64,000 bases of DNA from NCBI GenBank assembly GCA_018694835.1, contig JABHOG010000100.1, positions 1 through 64,000 of the forward strand. The letters run 5' to 3'. Under the pieces are notes generated by a model that was not told the DNA's origin, did no database searches, and saw only the letters and a list, made by a program, of their open reading frames with translations. This DNA is from Planctomycetota bacterium (GTDB taxonomy: Bacteria > Planctomycetota > UBA8108 > UBA1146). Every line of letters begins with the position of its first letter. Positions within the stretch are counted from its first letter, which is position 1. Below are positions 17,400-26,771 of the stretch, one piece after another. A program made the position numbers and the translations under genes.

Positions 17400-18800
17400 A
17401 TGTCTCACCCAGCAGAAGACCCGGCCAATCTCGGAGATGCGATCCGAGCCGCTCTCGATTCCGCCGATGCCGATCAGCGATTGAAAGCGACGCTCAAGGA
17501 CATCCGCCCCGAAGATATCGCTCACATTCTCGACGATCTCGATCCCGATCAAAAACTGAAGGTGTTCGACACCATCGAGACCGAAACCCAGGCAGAGGTG
17601 ATCGACGAGACGGACCCCACCTCTCGAGAACAGGTCATCGACAATCTCGACCTCTCCGATCTCAAGTCGATCCTCGAAGAGATGCCACCGGACGAGGCCA
17701 CCGACCTCCTCAATCAACTTCCCCAGACCCGGCGCCGCCAGGTGTTATCAGGGATGGATCCTGCAACCACCGTTGAGTTGCTCCGGCTGATGCAACACCC
17801 CGACGATTCTGCCGGCGGGATCATGACCCTCGACTACCTAGCGGTGAATCCTCAACTCACTTCCGAAGACGCCATCTCCCTGATCCAGCAACACATCGAG
17901 ACCGAGGTGGTCAATTACGTTTACGCCATCGACGAGCAGCGGCACCTGATCGGAGTCATCTCGATCCGAGACCTGCTCGGTTCAGATCCGAAAACCCAGG
18001 TCGCGGAATTGATGGAGACTGAAGTGATCTCCATCGCCGTGGACGAGGATCAGGAAGCGGTGGCGCATCTGGCTCGACGCTACAATCTCCAGGCGATTCC
18101 GGTGGTCGATCATCACGATCACCTGCTGGGGGTGGCGACCTTCGACGACATCGTGGAAATCCTCAGCGATGAAGCCGATGAGGACATCTACCGCCTGGCG
18201 GGGGCTCCAGAGGTGCACCCTGCCCAGCAGAAGGTCCTGCGCAGGGCATTGCTCAGAATCCCCTGGCTGTTCCTGCCGGTGATCAGCGGATTCATCCTGG
18301 CTTGGATGCACCCGGATGACCGAAGTCTGGCAGAGATTCTCGCCTCCGGGTCGGATCAGAGACTGATACTGGCCGCCTTCATTCCGCTGGTGATGGGTAT
18401 TGCCGGCGGGGTCGGTACCCAGTCTGCGACGATGGTGGTTCGTGGAATGGCGGTCGGCGACATCGAGATGGGACGAACCACTCTGAGATTTTTCCGCCAG
18501 GAGGTAGTAGTCGGAATCTTCATCGCATTCGCGATTGGAGGTGTGGTCGGCCTGGTCCTGGCCCTCGCCGCCGGAACAGAAAGTTCCGCCGATTGGTTCC
18601 ACTTTCCCCTCGCCGTAGCGGTTGGAATCGGAGCCGGTATCGTCCTCGCCAGCGCCTGTGGCACTGCCTTACCCATCTTCTGCGAAAAAATCGGCCTCGA
18701 CCCGGCTCTGGTTGCAGGCCCGTTCATCACCAGTTTTAACGATGTAACCGCTGCGATCACCTTCATCGCCGTGGCGGAGATGATCTTGCGAACCTTGTGA
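17400..18800 (+). CDS. mgtE: Magnesium transporter MgtE
   Basis: This 466-residue Mg2+ channel has a cytosolic N domain of helical repeats (about 1-140, including LEEMPPDEATDLLNQLP), a CBS pair (about 150-270; YVYAIDEQRHLIGV and AIPVVDHHDHLLGV) and a C-terminal domain with five transmembrane helices. The pore region shows PLVMGIAGGVGTQSAT, and the last helix has an Asp in SFNDVTAA, matching the conserved acidic residue of MgtE. N and CBS domains sense cytosolic Mg2+ and gate the pore. Divergent from the receiver-groESL unit. Confidence 0.95.
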   Translation: MSHPAEDPANLGDAIRAALDSADADQRLKATLKDIRPEDIAHILDDLDPDQKLKVFDTIETETQAEVIDETDPTSREQVIDNLDLSDLKSILEEMPPDEATDLLNQLPQTRRRQVLSGMDPATTVELLRLMQHPDDSAGGIMTLDYLAVNPQLTSEDAISLIQQHIETEVVNYVYAIDEQRHLIGVISIRDLLGSDPKTQVAELMETEVISIAVDEDQEAVAHLARRYNLQAIPVVDHHDHLLGVATFDDIVEILSDEADEDIYRLAGAPEVHPAQQKVLRRALLRIPWLFLPVISGFILAWMHPDDRSLAEILASGSDQRLILAAFIPLVMGIAGGVGTQSATMVVRGMAVGDIEMGRTTLRFFRQEVVVGIFIAFAIGGVVGLVLALAAGTESSADWFHFPLAVAVGIGAGIVLASACGTALPIFCEKIGLDPALVAGPFITSFNDVTAAITFIAVAEMILRTL

Positions 18801-18818
18801 GGGGAGTATGGGAATCGG

Positions 18819-20465
18819 CTACTTGTACTCGGACTCGTCGATGCCGTAGCGATCCAGCTTGTTGTAGAGGGTCTGGCGCGGAATCTTCAACTGCTTCGTG
18901 ACCCTCGACTTGTTGCCACGATTTCTCCGCAGCGCCGTCAGAATCACCAGTCGTTCCACCTCTGCAATGATGTCATTGAATCCCTCGGTAGCAGGGATTC
19001 TCAGGACCAGTTCTTCGACCGTCGACTGGACATTCTCACCATGAAGTCTCTCCCCCGAGGGTTTCTCGAGGTATCCCTCGACCAACTTCCTGGGAATGAT
19101 CCTCTGCTCGCTGGCGAGAACCGACTGGCTCACGACATTTCGCAGTTGTTGGAGATTTCCAGGCCACGGATAGGCGATCAGTTCCGCCAACGCGCTTCGC
19201 GAGAACTTTCGCGTCAGATTGCTGCCTTGCTCCAGGGCATCGAAGAAGAAATGCTCGATCAGGTGGGGCAAATCGACGATCCGATCCCTCAATGGAGGCA
19301 CCTCGAGAGTAAATCCGGCCAGGCGGTAGTAGAGGTCTTCACGGAATTTCCCTGACCGGACCATCTCCGGCAGATCCTGGCAGGTCGAGGCCACTATTCT
19401 CACATCGACGGGGATCAGTTCCGAGCCGCCGACCGGGCGAAGCATTCCCTCTTGAAGCACCCGCAGTAGTTTTTGCTGGAACTCAAGGGGGAGATCCCCG
19501 ACCTCTTCGAGAAAGACGACGCCACCGCTGGCTCGTTCGAAGACACCACTCTGATCATCATCGGCTCCACTGAAGGCACCTTTACGCCAACCGAACAGTT
19601 CGCCCTCGACCAGGCTCGGGGTCAGCCCCCCACAGGAGACCACCTCGAATCGATGCTGTTGCCGACGGGTTCCCTCATGAAGGGTCCTGGCGAGCAGGCT
19701 CTTGCCGGTTCCAGTCTCCCCGGAGATCAACACACTCAGGTCCGACTCGCGCAATCTCTCCAGATGAGAGAGAACATCACACATCACAGGATCGTAGCTG
19801 GACACGGCACCGAGGCTCTTGAGAGTCCGGGTCGCTTCGGGAAGGTCAACTGGTTTTTGCTGGTCGGGAAGCGACAGTTCGATGTCATGATCTGCCAGAG
19901 TTTCCTCGGCTCGTTCGATCTGGTTCTCCAACTGCTCGATTCTTTGTGCCTGCTGACTGATCAGCAGCGAATCGATGATTTCTCCTTCAACCAGATTCAC
20001 CATCGTTGCCAGCAAATCTGCGGATTCTTGATCGAAGCCACTGCTCGGGTGAGCCTCTACCAAGAACAGTATCCCCGACTGACCTGCGGTAGAGAAGAAG
20101 AAGGAGAGGATGGGGCCATGCTGTGCCGGATCATCTCCCGCCGTGTACTGCGGCCCCTCCAGTTCTGCGAGTCGCTGGACCAGTTGAGGATTGATCGCTT
20201 CGGGAGGACGCTGCCCCCCCACTGTTTTGCTGGCGATCTCCTGGCAGTCCTGCTCTCCATCCGATTCTTCGGAAAGGATCTGGTAGGCGATGGCACAGCG
20301 AGAATCGAACTGTTCCAGAATTACACCCAGTAACGACGCGGTGAGAAACTCACTTCGTCGAGACAACTGCACTTCGTCGAGGCCCTGCAGGCCTTCCCGA
20401 AGTTCGAGTTCGAGTTCGAGAGCGTGATCTGACAACGGACAATCCTTCTGGCTACTGCCCTTCAC
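18819..20465 (-). CDS. GAF/AAA+/Fis sigma-54-type transcriptional activator
   Basis: This 548-residue protein has a GAF-like region (about 30-170), a short coiled coil (about 170-195), an AAA+ domain (about 215-450) and a Fis-type HTH (NRGNKSRVTKQLKIPRQT). Walker A is GETGTGKS at 249-256. The sigma-54 contact loop reads GAFSGA (296-301), a tolerated variant of GAFTGA. Walker B reads FLEEVGD, with Glu for the usual Asp but the catalytic Glu kept. The arginine-finger region FREDLYYRLAG is intact. It is likely an active enhancer-binding protein with its own sensor. The start is GTG, with AGGAG close upstream. Its targets are not evident. It is a paralogue of the regulator at 7822-9363. Confidence 0.9.
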   Translation of the reverse strand: MKGSSQKDCPLSDHALELELELREGLQGLDEVQLSRRSEFLTASLLGVILEQFDSRCAIAYQILSEESDGEQDCQEIASKTVGGQRPPEAINPQLVQRLAELEGPQYTAGDDPAQHGPILSFFFSTAGQSGILFLVEAHPSSGFDQESADLLATMVNLVEGEIIDSLLISQQAQRIEQLENQIERAEETLADHDIELSLPDQQKPVDLPEATRTLKSLGAVSSYDPVMCDVLSHLERLRESDLSVLISGETGTGKSLLARTLHEGTRRQQHRFEVVSCGGLTPSLVEGELFGWRKGAFSGADDDQSGVFERASGGVVFLEEVGDLPLEFQQKLLRVLQEGMLRPVGGSELIPVDVRIVASTCQDLPEMVRSGKFREDLYYRLAGFTLEVPPLRDRIVDLPHLIEHFFFDALEQGSNLTRKFSRSALAELIAYPWPGNLQQLRNVVSQSVLASEQRIIPRKLVEGYLEKPSGERLHGENVQSTVEELVLRIPATEGFNDIIAEVERLVILTALRRNRGNKSRVTKQLKIPRQTLYNKLDRYGIDESEYK

Positions 20466-20710
20466 GGGCTCCTGGTCTCACCTGCACGAGATCCCGATTT
20501 CAGGGTATCCTTCTGCAATGCTCTTGTTCGATCGGTCCGAGTCGGAGTCACCGTGATGACTTCGAGCCAATTCCTGGTAACAAGAGGCTCCACAGGCAAT
20601 ATCGGCAGCGGTAGCGTGCCGGCTGAAGTGTTTTCTTGAAGAATCGCCTCTGGCGGAAGAGTAGGAGACTCTTGGTCCATGTGCAATGGACCCGGAAAAT
20701 AGCCTGACCC

Positions 20711-23524
20711 ATGATCACGATAATATTCACACTATCTCTTCTGGCCTCATCTCTCCCCGCCGTCTGCTCCATCGATGACGAACCGACTGGCGCCTCTTCT
20801 GACATCTCGAGTTGGATCAAGAATCTGGGCTCCGAGGAGTGGTCTGTGAGGGAAGAAGCCGCTCGGAAACTGCTGGACGCCGGACCCGCAGCGATCGGTG
20901 CATTGCGCTCCTCTCTGATGGATCCAGATCCCGAGGTGCGCGCACGAATCAAGGAGATGCTCTCTCTTCTCTCTCCACCGGTATTGATCGTCGATGTGGT
21001 GCGAGTCGGAAATTCAGGAGAGGGCTCATGGCTCTCGCGTCGAACCGATCTCGATTCCACCTCGATCCGCTTCAGCCGAAACGAACTGATCCAGAGCAGT
21101 GTCACATCGGCCACTGAGGAGCGCAGAATCCAGGTCGAGATTCGCGGGACTGAAGCGCCCTACTCGGTGGAGATCCTCTTTCCCGGGGTCAACTCGACCA
21201 TCGTCAGCGGTCCCCCCGCTCGTGGACTCGACCCGGGTGTCCCATGGGTGGTCCTCTCCGAGGAGCGGGTGGCGATGGAACATGCACTGGGCAAAACCAC
21301 CACGGAGGGTGAGCTCGCCACCTGGGTCGCAGTCCTGCATCATGATCCCTCCGAAGAACTGGAGCGATTGAAACCCGCCGAAAGAGTGCGCAGGGCGATG
21401 ATCGAGCATCTGCCTCACACCGATGATCCAGCACTGTGGATGTTGGCCAGCATCTGGCCCGAGGAGCAACCCCTTCCAGCCACTACCAGAGGTGAGAGTC
21501 CGCGGATTCGAGACGCTCACACATTGGCTCGACTGAGCAGCGGCGATACCACGGCGCGCAACGATTTGACCCGTCTTGTTGCCGATCACCTCGACGGTTC
21601 CGATACGTTGGCCATCCGGCGGATCGATGCGTTGATTCCCGGACTCATCGAGGCCCAGATCGATCGATCGAGCGAGCTCTTGATCCGCCATTGCGGAGAT
21701 CTCTCCCCGTGGCGGCAGCACCTCACCTGGCATGCCTTGCTCCAGCGAATCGAGGACCCCCAGTTTGCCTCGACTCACGGCAAGAGTCTGATCGAAGCGA
21801 TTCTGTCACCGGCGGCACTACCGATCCTGCGCTGGACCAACTCCCGTATGGCCTCGTTATGGAGTGCCTTGCACCGCCATGTTCCCAGCGGCCAGTGGAT
21901 GGAAGCCCTCGATGGCCGCATCCGGAATGCTCTCGAAGAGGATCTGGCCCAGGCTTCCGGTCGAATCCCGCTGATCCTGGGAACCCTCGCATTTCTCTCC
22001 AACCGTTCAGAGGCACTTCCGAAGGAGTGGCTCTCCTACGTCAGTGAACTGATCCCTTCCCAGCACGCCGAGATCGCCATCGGCGTACTGGCGGCCCAGA
22101 TGCAACATCTGAAGGAAGTTCCCGAGGAGATCTGGCTTCAGGCCTGCAAGGGATTTGCCACCGGGCTCGCCAGTAGCGACACCACCATCGGATTCCGTGT
22201 CCGGAACTCGGTGACCCGGTTCAGCGAGTTCAGGTTCCTCTCCCCCGCCATTCGCCGCACCCTGTTCGAGACGCTGATCGAAGTGCTCGCCACCGGGTCC
22301 AATAATCATCGATCGACTGCAGCCCAACTGCTTTCGAAGAATCTTGGTCGCCCTGCGACTCCACAACTGCGAACTCGAGATCAGAGTTACTGGACTACAC
22401 AGGCCAAGTACTGGAAAGAGAAGCTCGCGAGCCTGGAGGATGACCAGCTCTACCCAGAGATCGATGCGGATCGGTGGGTCCGACTGACCCTGGCAGATTT
22501 CAGAATCGATCCAGAAGGTAAGACCGATCCATTGAGGATCCAGCGAGTCGTCTTGCAGGTGGGACGACGTTTGGTTTCCATCGAAGACAATGGCGAAGAT
22601 GAGTCGATCCAGATCGAGGCCACTGCTGGCAATACTCATCGACTCTCCGGATCGATCTTACTGGTGGCCGGTCGCCCGGTGCTGGCACGGTTACGACCGC
22701 GCTGGCGCCGCTGGGTACACCGGGTCAGTTCTGCCAGATTGGGTTCCGAGAGCGCTCAGTCTCGCTCCCTGGTCACCTACCAGACCCTGGTCCTGATGGA
22801 GGTGCTCGATGCGGACGAGGCCCTCGATCAACCGGGTTGGGAAACTGAACCGAGCTGGCAAGGGATCGAGCAGACCCTACTGACTCAGATGAGCTCACCA
22901 CAACAGACCATCCGAAATACAGTCATCGACATCGTGACCACCCTGCAGCTCGAGTCTGCACGGGAACCGCTCATCGCATTGTGGGAGAACTCTCAAAGCG
23001 AAGCGGTGGCGCGAGCATTGCTGGCCCTGGGAGACCTTCGTGGCAGGGATCTGCTGTTCAAGGGGATCCAGGTGCTGGAAAAGAGAGCGACCCGGGAAGC
23101 CCAGAAATCGATGGAACAGTTACTACTACTGGGTGATCTCGAAACCGTCCATCTGGTGCTCGGTTGGCTTGAAACACCCGCCTCGTTGCGCAACCGCATC
23201 CTCGAGAACCAGTTGCCTGTGGCCCTCCGGGCCATCGAATCGTGGGTCGCCAGTCACGCCAATGAGGACAATTTTCCCCGGGAGCGGCTCCTCTCGGTAC
23301 TTGTCCAACGATGCGACACTCGAAATCTCCGCAATTATTCAATTCCGCTGCTACGACGACTCACAGGGGAGGATATGGGCTGGTGGAACACTTTCTCCAT
23401 CACCGATTCGAGCGAGAGGATTGAAGCACAGGAGGAAATTGCAGCACGCTGGAGGGGCTGGTGGAAAAGAAGATCAGAAAGATCTGCAGATCCAGTAAAG
23501 ATGAACCCGCCTCGCGACCGATGA
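20711..23524 (+). CDS. Large exported protein with HEAT-like repeats
   Basis: The 937-residue product starts with a signal peptide (about 1-20). A HEAT-like repeat follows directly (about 34-87, SVREEAARKLLDAGPAAIGAL). The long middle part is helical and unassigned. HEAT-like units reappear near 735-825 (TIRNTVIDIVTTLQLESA and following). HEAT repeats make extended helical scaffolds for protein binding. Large secreted HEAT proteins are common in planctomycetes, but no specific role can be inferred here. No good ribosome-binding site precedes the ATG. The sigma factor follows 84 bp downstream. Confidence 0.75.
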   Translation: MITIIFTLSLLASSLPAVCSIDDEPTGASSDISSWIKNLGSEEWSVREEAARKLLDAGPAAIGALRSSLMDPDPEVRARIKEMLSLLSPPVLIVDVVRVGNSGEGSWLSRRTDLDSTSIRFSRNELIQSSVTSATEERRIQVEIRGTEAPYSVEILFPGVNSTIVSGPPARGLDPGVPWVVLSEERVAMEHALGKTTTEGELATWVAVLHHDPSEELERLKPAERVRRAMIEHLPHTDDPALWMLASIWPEEQPLPATTRGESPRIRDAHTLARLSSGDTTARNDLTRLVADHLDGSDTLAIRRIDALIPGLIEAQIDRSSELLIRHCGDLSPWRQHLTWHALLQRIEDPQFASTHGKSLIEAILSPAALPILRWTNSRMASLWSALHRHVPSGQWMEALDGRIRNALEEDLAQASGRIPLILGTLAFLSNRSEALPKEWLSYVSELIPSQHAEIAIGVLAAQMQHLKEVPEEIWLQACKGFATGLASSDTTIGFRVRNSVTRFSEFRFLSPAIRRTLFETLIEVLATGSNNHRSTAAQLLSKNLGRPATPQLRTRDQSYWTTQAKYWKEKLASLEDDQLYPEIDADRWVRLTLADFRIDPEGKTDPLRIQRVVLQVGRRLVSIEDNGEDESIQIEATAGNTHRLSGSILLVAGRPVLARLRPRWRRWVHRVSSARLGSESAQSRSLVTYQTLVLMEVLDADEALDQPGWETEPSWQGIEQTLLTQMSSPQQTIRNTVIDIVTTLQLESAREPLIALWENSQSEAVARALLALGDLRGRDLLFKGIQVLEKRATREAQKSMEQLLLLGDLETVHLVLGWLETPASLRNRILENQLPVALRAIESWVASHANEDNFPRERLLSVLVQRCDTRNLRNYSIPLLRRLTGEDMGWWNTFSITDSSERIEAQEEIAARWRGWWKRRSERSADPVKMNPPRDR

Positions 23525-23549
23525 CTCTTCCATGGGCAAACAACGCCCA

Positions 23550-23582
23550 GGTGATCGTGAGCCGACTTCCGGCTCAATCACC
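23550..23582. promoter_or_regulatory. Long hairpin between the HEAT gene and the sigma factor
   Basis: GGTGAT, bulge CG, TGAGCCG, loop ACTTC, CGGCTCA, ATCACC: 13 paired bases with one bulge, 26 nt before the sigma-factor ATG. No T tract follows on the plus strand, so it fits a leader structure or a Rho-related end better than an intrinsic terminator. Confidence 0.5.
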
Positions 23583-23608
23583 ACGCTCCCATTGGAAGGG
23601 ACCACAGC

Positions 23609-24472
23609 ATGTCAGCTCGTGAGGTCGGCCTTGAGGCATATTTCCTGGACATCAATCGCCATTCGCTCCTCACTGCCGAGGAAGAGAAAGCTCTTTCATT
23701 ACTCGTACGCAAGGGTGATCCCGAAGCACGTGACAAGATGGTTCGATCGAACCTGAGGCTCGTGGTCAGCATCGCCAAGCACTACGTGGAGCGTGGCCTT
23801 CCCTTGCTTGACCTGATCGAGGAAGGCAATCTCGGCCTGCTCAAGGCCGTGGAACGCTTCGACCCCGCTGCGGAGTGCCGTTTCAGCACCTACGGAACCT
23901 GGTGGATCAAACAATCGATCAAGAGAGCGCTGATCGACACGGTGAAATCGGTTCGCATCCCTTCCTACATGGTGGAAACCATCACCAAGTGGAAGAAAGC
24001 GGCTGCTGACCTCGCCATCGAGTTGGGACGACCGGCACAGTTCCACGAGATCGCCGAGCGGATGGAAATCCCCATGGAGAAGACCGACATCATCAAGAAT
24101 GCTCTCCTTGTTGCAGATTCTGTCAGCCAGACCATTTCGATCGAGAACTCCTGGACCATCTCCGACATCATCGAAGACCCCTCTCAAACTCAGCCCCATG
24201 CTTCTCTCGAGAAGAAGATCCAGATCGAGATGATTCACAACCTGCTCGGACATCTCGACGACCGCGAAACCAAGATCCTGCGGATGCGTTACGGCCTCGA
24301 TAATGGAGAGCCGATGACCCTGAAGGAAATCGGTCAACGGGTGAACCTGTCTCGTGAGCGGGTCCGCCAGATCGAGAACGACGCCCTCGGTAAGTTGCAG
24401 GAGCTGGTCGCAGAAGGGCAGATCGAGCAACCGGAGATCTATGACGAGCAATACGAGGAGATGACGGGCTAA
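23609..24472 (+). CDS. RNA polymerase sigma factor, sigma-70 family (RpoD/RpoS-like)
   Basis: This 287-residue factor has region 1.2 (AYFLDINRHSLLTAEEE), the full region 2 core (NLRLVVSIAKHY, DLIEEGNLGLLKAVERFD, FSTYGTWWIKQSI), region 3 and region 4 with the HTH (TLKEIGQRVNLSRERVRQIE). It lacks region 1.1 and the long spacer of primary sigma-70, so it is a group 2-like alternative factor. It recognises -10 and -35 promoter elements for RNA polymerase. GAAGGGA lies upstream of the ATG. A small hairpin with a short T-rich tail lies directly after the stop. Confidence 0.95.
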   Translation: MSAREVGLEAYFLDINRHSLLTAEEEKALSLLVRKGDPEARDKMVRSNLRLVVSIAKHYVERGLPLLDLIEEGNLGLLKAVERFDPAAECRFSTYGTWWIKQSIKRALIDTVKSVRIPSYMVETITKWKKAAADLAIELGRPAQFHEIAERMEIPMEKTDIIKNALLVADSVSQTISIENSWTISDIIEDPSQTQPHASLEKKIQIEMIHNLLGHLDDRETKILRMRYGLDNGEPMTLKEIGQRVNLSRERVRQIENDALGKLQELVAEGQIEQPEIYDEQYEEMTG

Positions 24473-24477
24473 AGCTC

Positions 24478-24496
24478 GAGGCTCCGCCTCTCTTTC
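24478..24496 (+). terminator. Short hairpin terminator after the sigma-factor gene
   Basis: GAGGC, loop TCC, GCCTC, then TCTTTC, starting six bases after the stop codon. The stem is only 5 bp, so termination may be weak. Confidence 0.45.
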
Positions 24497-24521
24497 ACCC
24501 CATCCAGCCTTCGGATAACAT

Positions 24522-24574
24522 TCCCCCTTCAGCAGCTGCGGTCCCTCGACCGCCTCCACTGAAGGGGGATTTTT
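24522..24574 (+). promoter_or_regulatory. Terminator-like hairpin covering the apt ribosome-binding site
   Basis: TCCCCCTTCAG pairs perfectly with CTGAAGGGGGA (11 bp). Between them is an inner stem, GCGGTC with GACCGC around a CCTC loop. TTTTT follows, and the apt ATG begins one base after that. The right arm contains AAGGGGG, the only plausible Shine-Dalgarno for apt. As DNA it looks like an intrinsic terminator, but its position suggests an attenuator or a ribosome-binding-site switch for apt. It may also simply end the sigma-factor transcript. Confidence 0.75.
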
Positions 24575-24575
24575 C

Positions 24576-25121
24576 ATGAGTGAATCTACAGATACCCGCA
24601 TCGATCTCCTCAGGAGCAAGATCGCCACCGTCGCGGACTTCCCTGCTCCAGGGATCCAGTTCAAGGACATCACTCCCCTCCTCGCATGCCCCAGAGCCTT
24701 CCCCGCCTCGATCGAACTGCTCGAGGAGCGGGTTGCCCATCTGGGTGTCGAGATCATCGCAGCCCCCGAGTCGAGGGGGTTCCTGTTCGGAGTACCACTG
24801 GCGATGCGAATGAATGTCGGCTTCGTGCCGATTCGAAAGCCTGGAAAACTGCCCAGAGAAATACACTCGGTCGAATATTCACTCGAATACGGCACTGATA
24901 CCGTCGAGATGCACTCCGATTCGATCCAGCCAGGTCAAAAGGTGTTGATGGTCGACGATGTACTGGCCACTGGTGGCACGATGGCTGCTTGCTGCGAACT
25001 GGTCGAGAAGATGGGTGGGGTCGTGATCGGGTGTGCCTTCCTGATGGAGCTCACCTTTCTCGGAGGACGGGCCAAGCTACCGGATGCTCAGGTGTTCCAT
25101 CTGCTGGAGGAAAACGCTTGA
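24576..25121 (+). CDS. apt: Adenine phosphoribosyltransferase
   Basis: This 181-residue enzyme makes AMP from adenine and PRPP (purine salvage). It has the type I phosphoribosyltransferase PRPP motif VLMVDDVLATGGT near residues 128-140. It also has the Apt-specific start DFPAPGIQFKDITPLL, and IAAPESRGFLFG and FVPIRKPGKLP. The length matches Apt. The ribosome-binding site AAGGGGG is buried in the hairpin listed above. The stop overlaps a TTG start of the next gene (TTGA), suggesting coupled translation. Confidence 0.95.
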   Translation: MSESTDTRIDLLRSKIATVADFPAPGIQFKDITPLLACPRAFPASIELLEERVAHLGVEIIAAPESRGFLFGVPLAMRMNVGFVPIRKPGKLPREIHSVEYSLEYGTDTVEMHSDSIQPGQKVLMVDDVLATGGTMAACCELVEKMGGVVIGCAFLMELTFLGGRAKLPDAQVFHLLEENA

Positions 25122-26761
25122 ACAGGAGAAGCGCATTGAAACTGGCTCGGCTCGCGACAGGCGAGGCCAAGCGAGCCACCAAAGGTTTGAGAAAACCCGG
25201 GTTCCCGAAGTTATTCTACCTCTCGTACATGATAAGAGACCTCGACCTGTTCGAAGTAGAAGCACGGTACGGCGCTCTCTACCGCGATGAACAGTACCAA
25301 CGAAGAAACTGTCTCGCCGATGCACGGGTGGGTAGTTTCCGAAGAGATCAGGTCACCGATGGTGGTCTGTTCGACAACTCCAAGGATGATGAATCGCATG
25401 GTTATGTCGAATTGCCCATCTCCGATCGCTCCGATCCGATGCGAATCGGGCTGTGGCGACTGACCGATGCAAAGTACCGGGAAGCGGAGGAAGCATTCCT
25501 CAGAAAACGTGCTCACGAGTTGACCTACCTCGATACCAATGAACACCTCGGAGCCTGGCAGAAATGTTCTACACATCAGGCCAGGAGTCCGAACCAGCTC
25601 CCTTCCATCGACCGGGAGTACTGGTCGAGCTTTGTCGAGAAAGCCAGCGCCACCATGCTCGCCTTCCCGAGGATTCGAAATAGCCACGTGGAACTCAAGG
25701 TTCGCCATCAGACCAACGTGTTCGTCAACTCCGACGAATCCATCTCCATCGAGAGCCTCGCCTACTGGCAGTTGGAGGCGCACCTCTGGTTTCTCAGTAA
25801 AAACGGAGATGGGATCCCCTGGACCGTGAGTCACTTCACTCCACATCCGGATCAGCTACCGGACCTGAACAGTTTTCGCCGAGAAATTCGAGCTGCGGCA
25901 AAGCTACTGGAAAAGATTGCGGCCGCGCCAAAGATCCACTCCTACTCGGGACCCGTATTGCTGGAACCGGTTTCTGCCGGATTGCTGATTCACGAGGCAC
26001 TCGGTCATCGACTGGAAGGAAACCGGCTGCGAGCCACTGGCGAGGCCAAGACCTTTGCCGATGCCCTCGGAGACCGGGTACTTCCCGATTTCTTGACGCT
26101 GCATGACGATCCAACCCAGGCCACCTGGATCGATTCCAATGATCGTGAACAGGGCCTGGTTGGTCACTACAAATTTGACGATGAGGGGACCCCCGCTGCG
26201 GATGCACGCCTGATCGAGAACGGAAAACTGACAGGGTTCCTCACCGGAAGAGTTCCAGTCAGCAAACGACATCGTTCCAATGGCCACGCCAGATCGAGAC
26301 GGCATGAGCGATCGATGAGCAGGATGGGCGTGACGATTCTCGAGGCCACCAACGGACTGGATCAGGCAACCCTCAGGGAACAACTGATCGATCAGGTCAA
26401 GCAGCAAGGTTTGCCGTACGGAATCCGCATCATCGATGCCACTGGAGGAGAAACTGCGACCGATTCCTATGACTTCCAGGCATTTCTTGGAGAAGTGAAT
26501 CTTGCTTCGAGGATCTACCCGGATGGACGCGAGGAATTGGTCCGAGGAATCAACTTCATCGGCACCCCTCTCAATGCTGTTCATGGAATCATTGCTGCTG
26601 GCGATCAACCAGTGCTGGACAATGGTTGGTGTGGAGCGGAGAGCGGATTCGTTCCGGTGTCGACCATCAGTCCGTCGCTTCTGGTCCGTCACCTGGAACT
26701 ACAGAGCAAATCGGAAACGCCATACACCCAGTACTGCTATCCGATGCCCGTAAGAAAATGA
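25118..26761 (+). CDS. TldD/PmbA-family metallopeptidase-like protein
   Basis: This is a roughly 547-residue protein of the TldD/PmbA modulator-of-gyrase family. The metal-binding motif HEALGHRLEGN (HExxxH) lies near residue 290, followed by the usual C-terminal beta domain with ATGGETATDSYDFQ and PVLDNGWCGAESGFVPVS. TldD and TldE form a heterodimeric peptidase with a buried active site; no TldE partner is adjacent here. The start is one of two TTG codons. TTG 25118 overlaps the apt stop and has GGAGG upstream; TTG 25136 has AGGAG upstream. The track ORF starts further upstream inside apt and is unlikely. There is no clear signal peptide. Confidence 0.85.
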   Translation: MNRRSALKLARLATGEAKRATKGLRKPGFPKLFYLSYMIRDLDLFEVEARYGALYRDEQYQRRNCLADARVGSFRRDQVTDGGLFDNSKDDESHGYVELPISDRSDPMRIGLWRLTDAKYREAEEAFLRKRAHELTYLDTNEHLGAWQKCSTHQARSPNQLPSIDREYWSSFVEKASATMLAFPRIRNSHVELKVRHQTNVFVNSDESISIESLAYWQLEAHLWFLSKNGDGIPWTVSHFTPHPDQLPDLNSFRREIRAAAKLLEKIAAAPKIHSYSGPVLLEPVSAGLLIHEALGHRLEGNRLRATGEAKTFADALGDRVLPDFLTLHDDPTQATWIDSNDREQGLVGHYKFDDEGTPAADARLIENGKLTGFLTGRVPVSKRHRSNGHARSRRHERSMSRMGVTILEATNGLDQATLREQLIDQVKQQGLPYGIRIIDATGGETATDSYDFQAFLGEVNLASRIYPDGREELVRGINFIGTPLNAVHGIIAAGDQPVLDNGWCGAESGFVPVSTISPSLLVRHLELQSKSETPYTQYCYPMPVRK

Positions 26762-26771
26762 TCCACCCGCA

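Noticed and set aside
23699-24895. 398-residue minus-strand ORF
   Set aside because: It covers the sigma factor and the start of apt on the opposite strand; both are unmistakable, so this is a shadow ORF.
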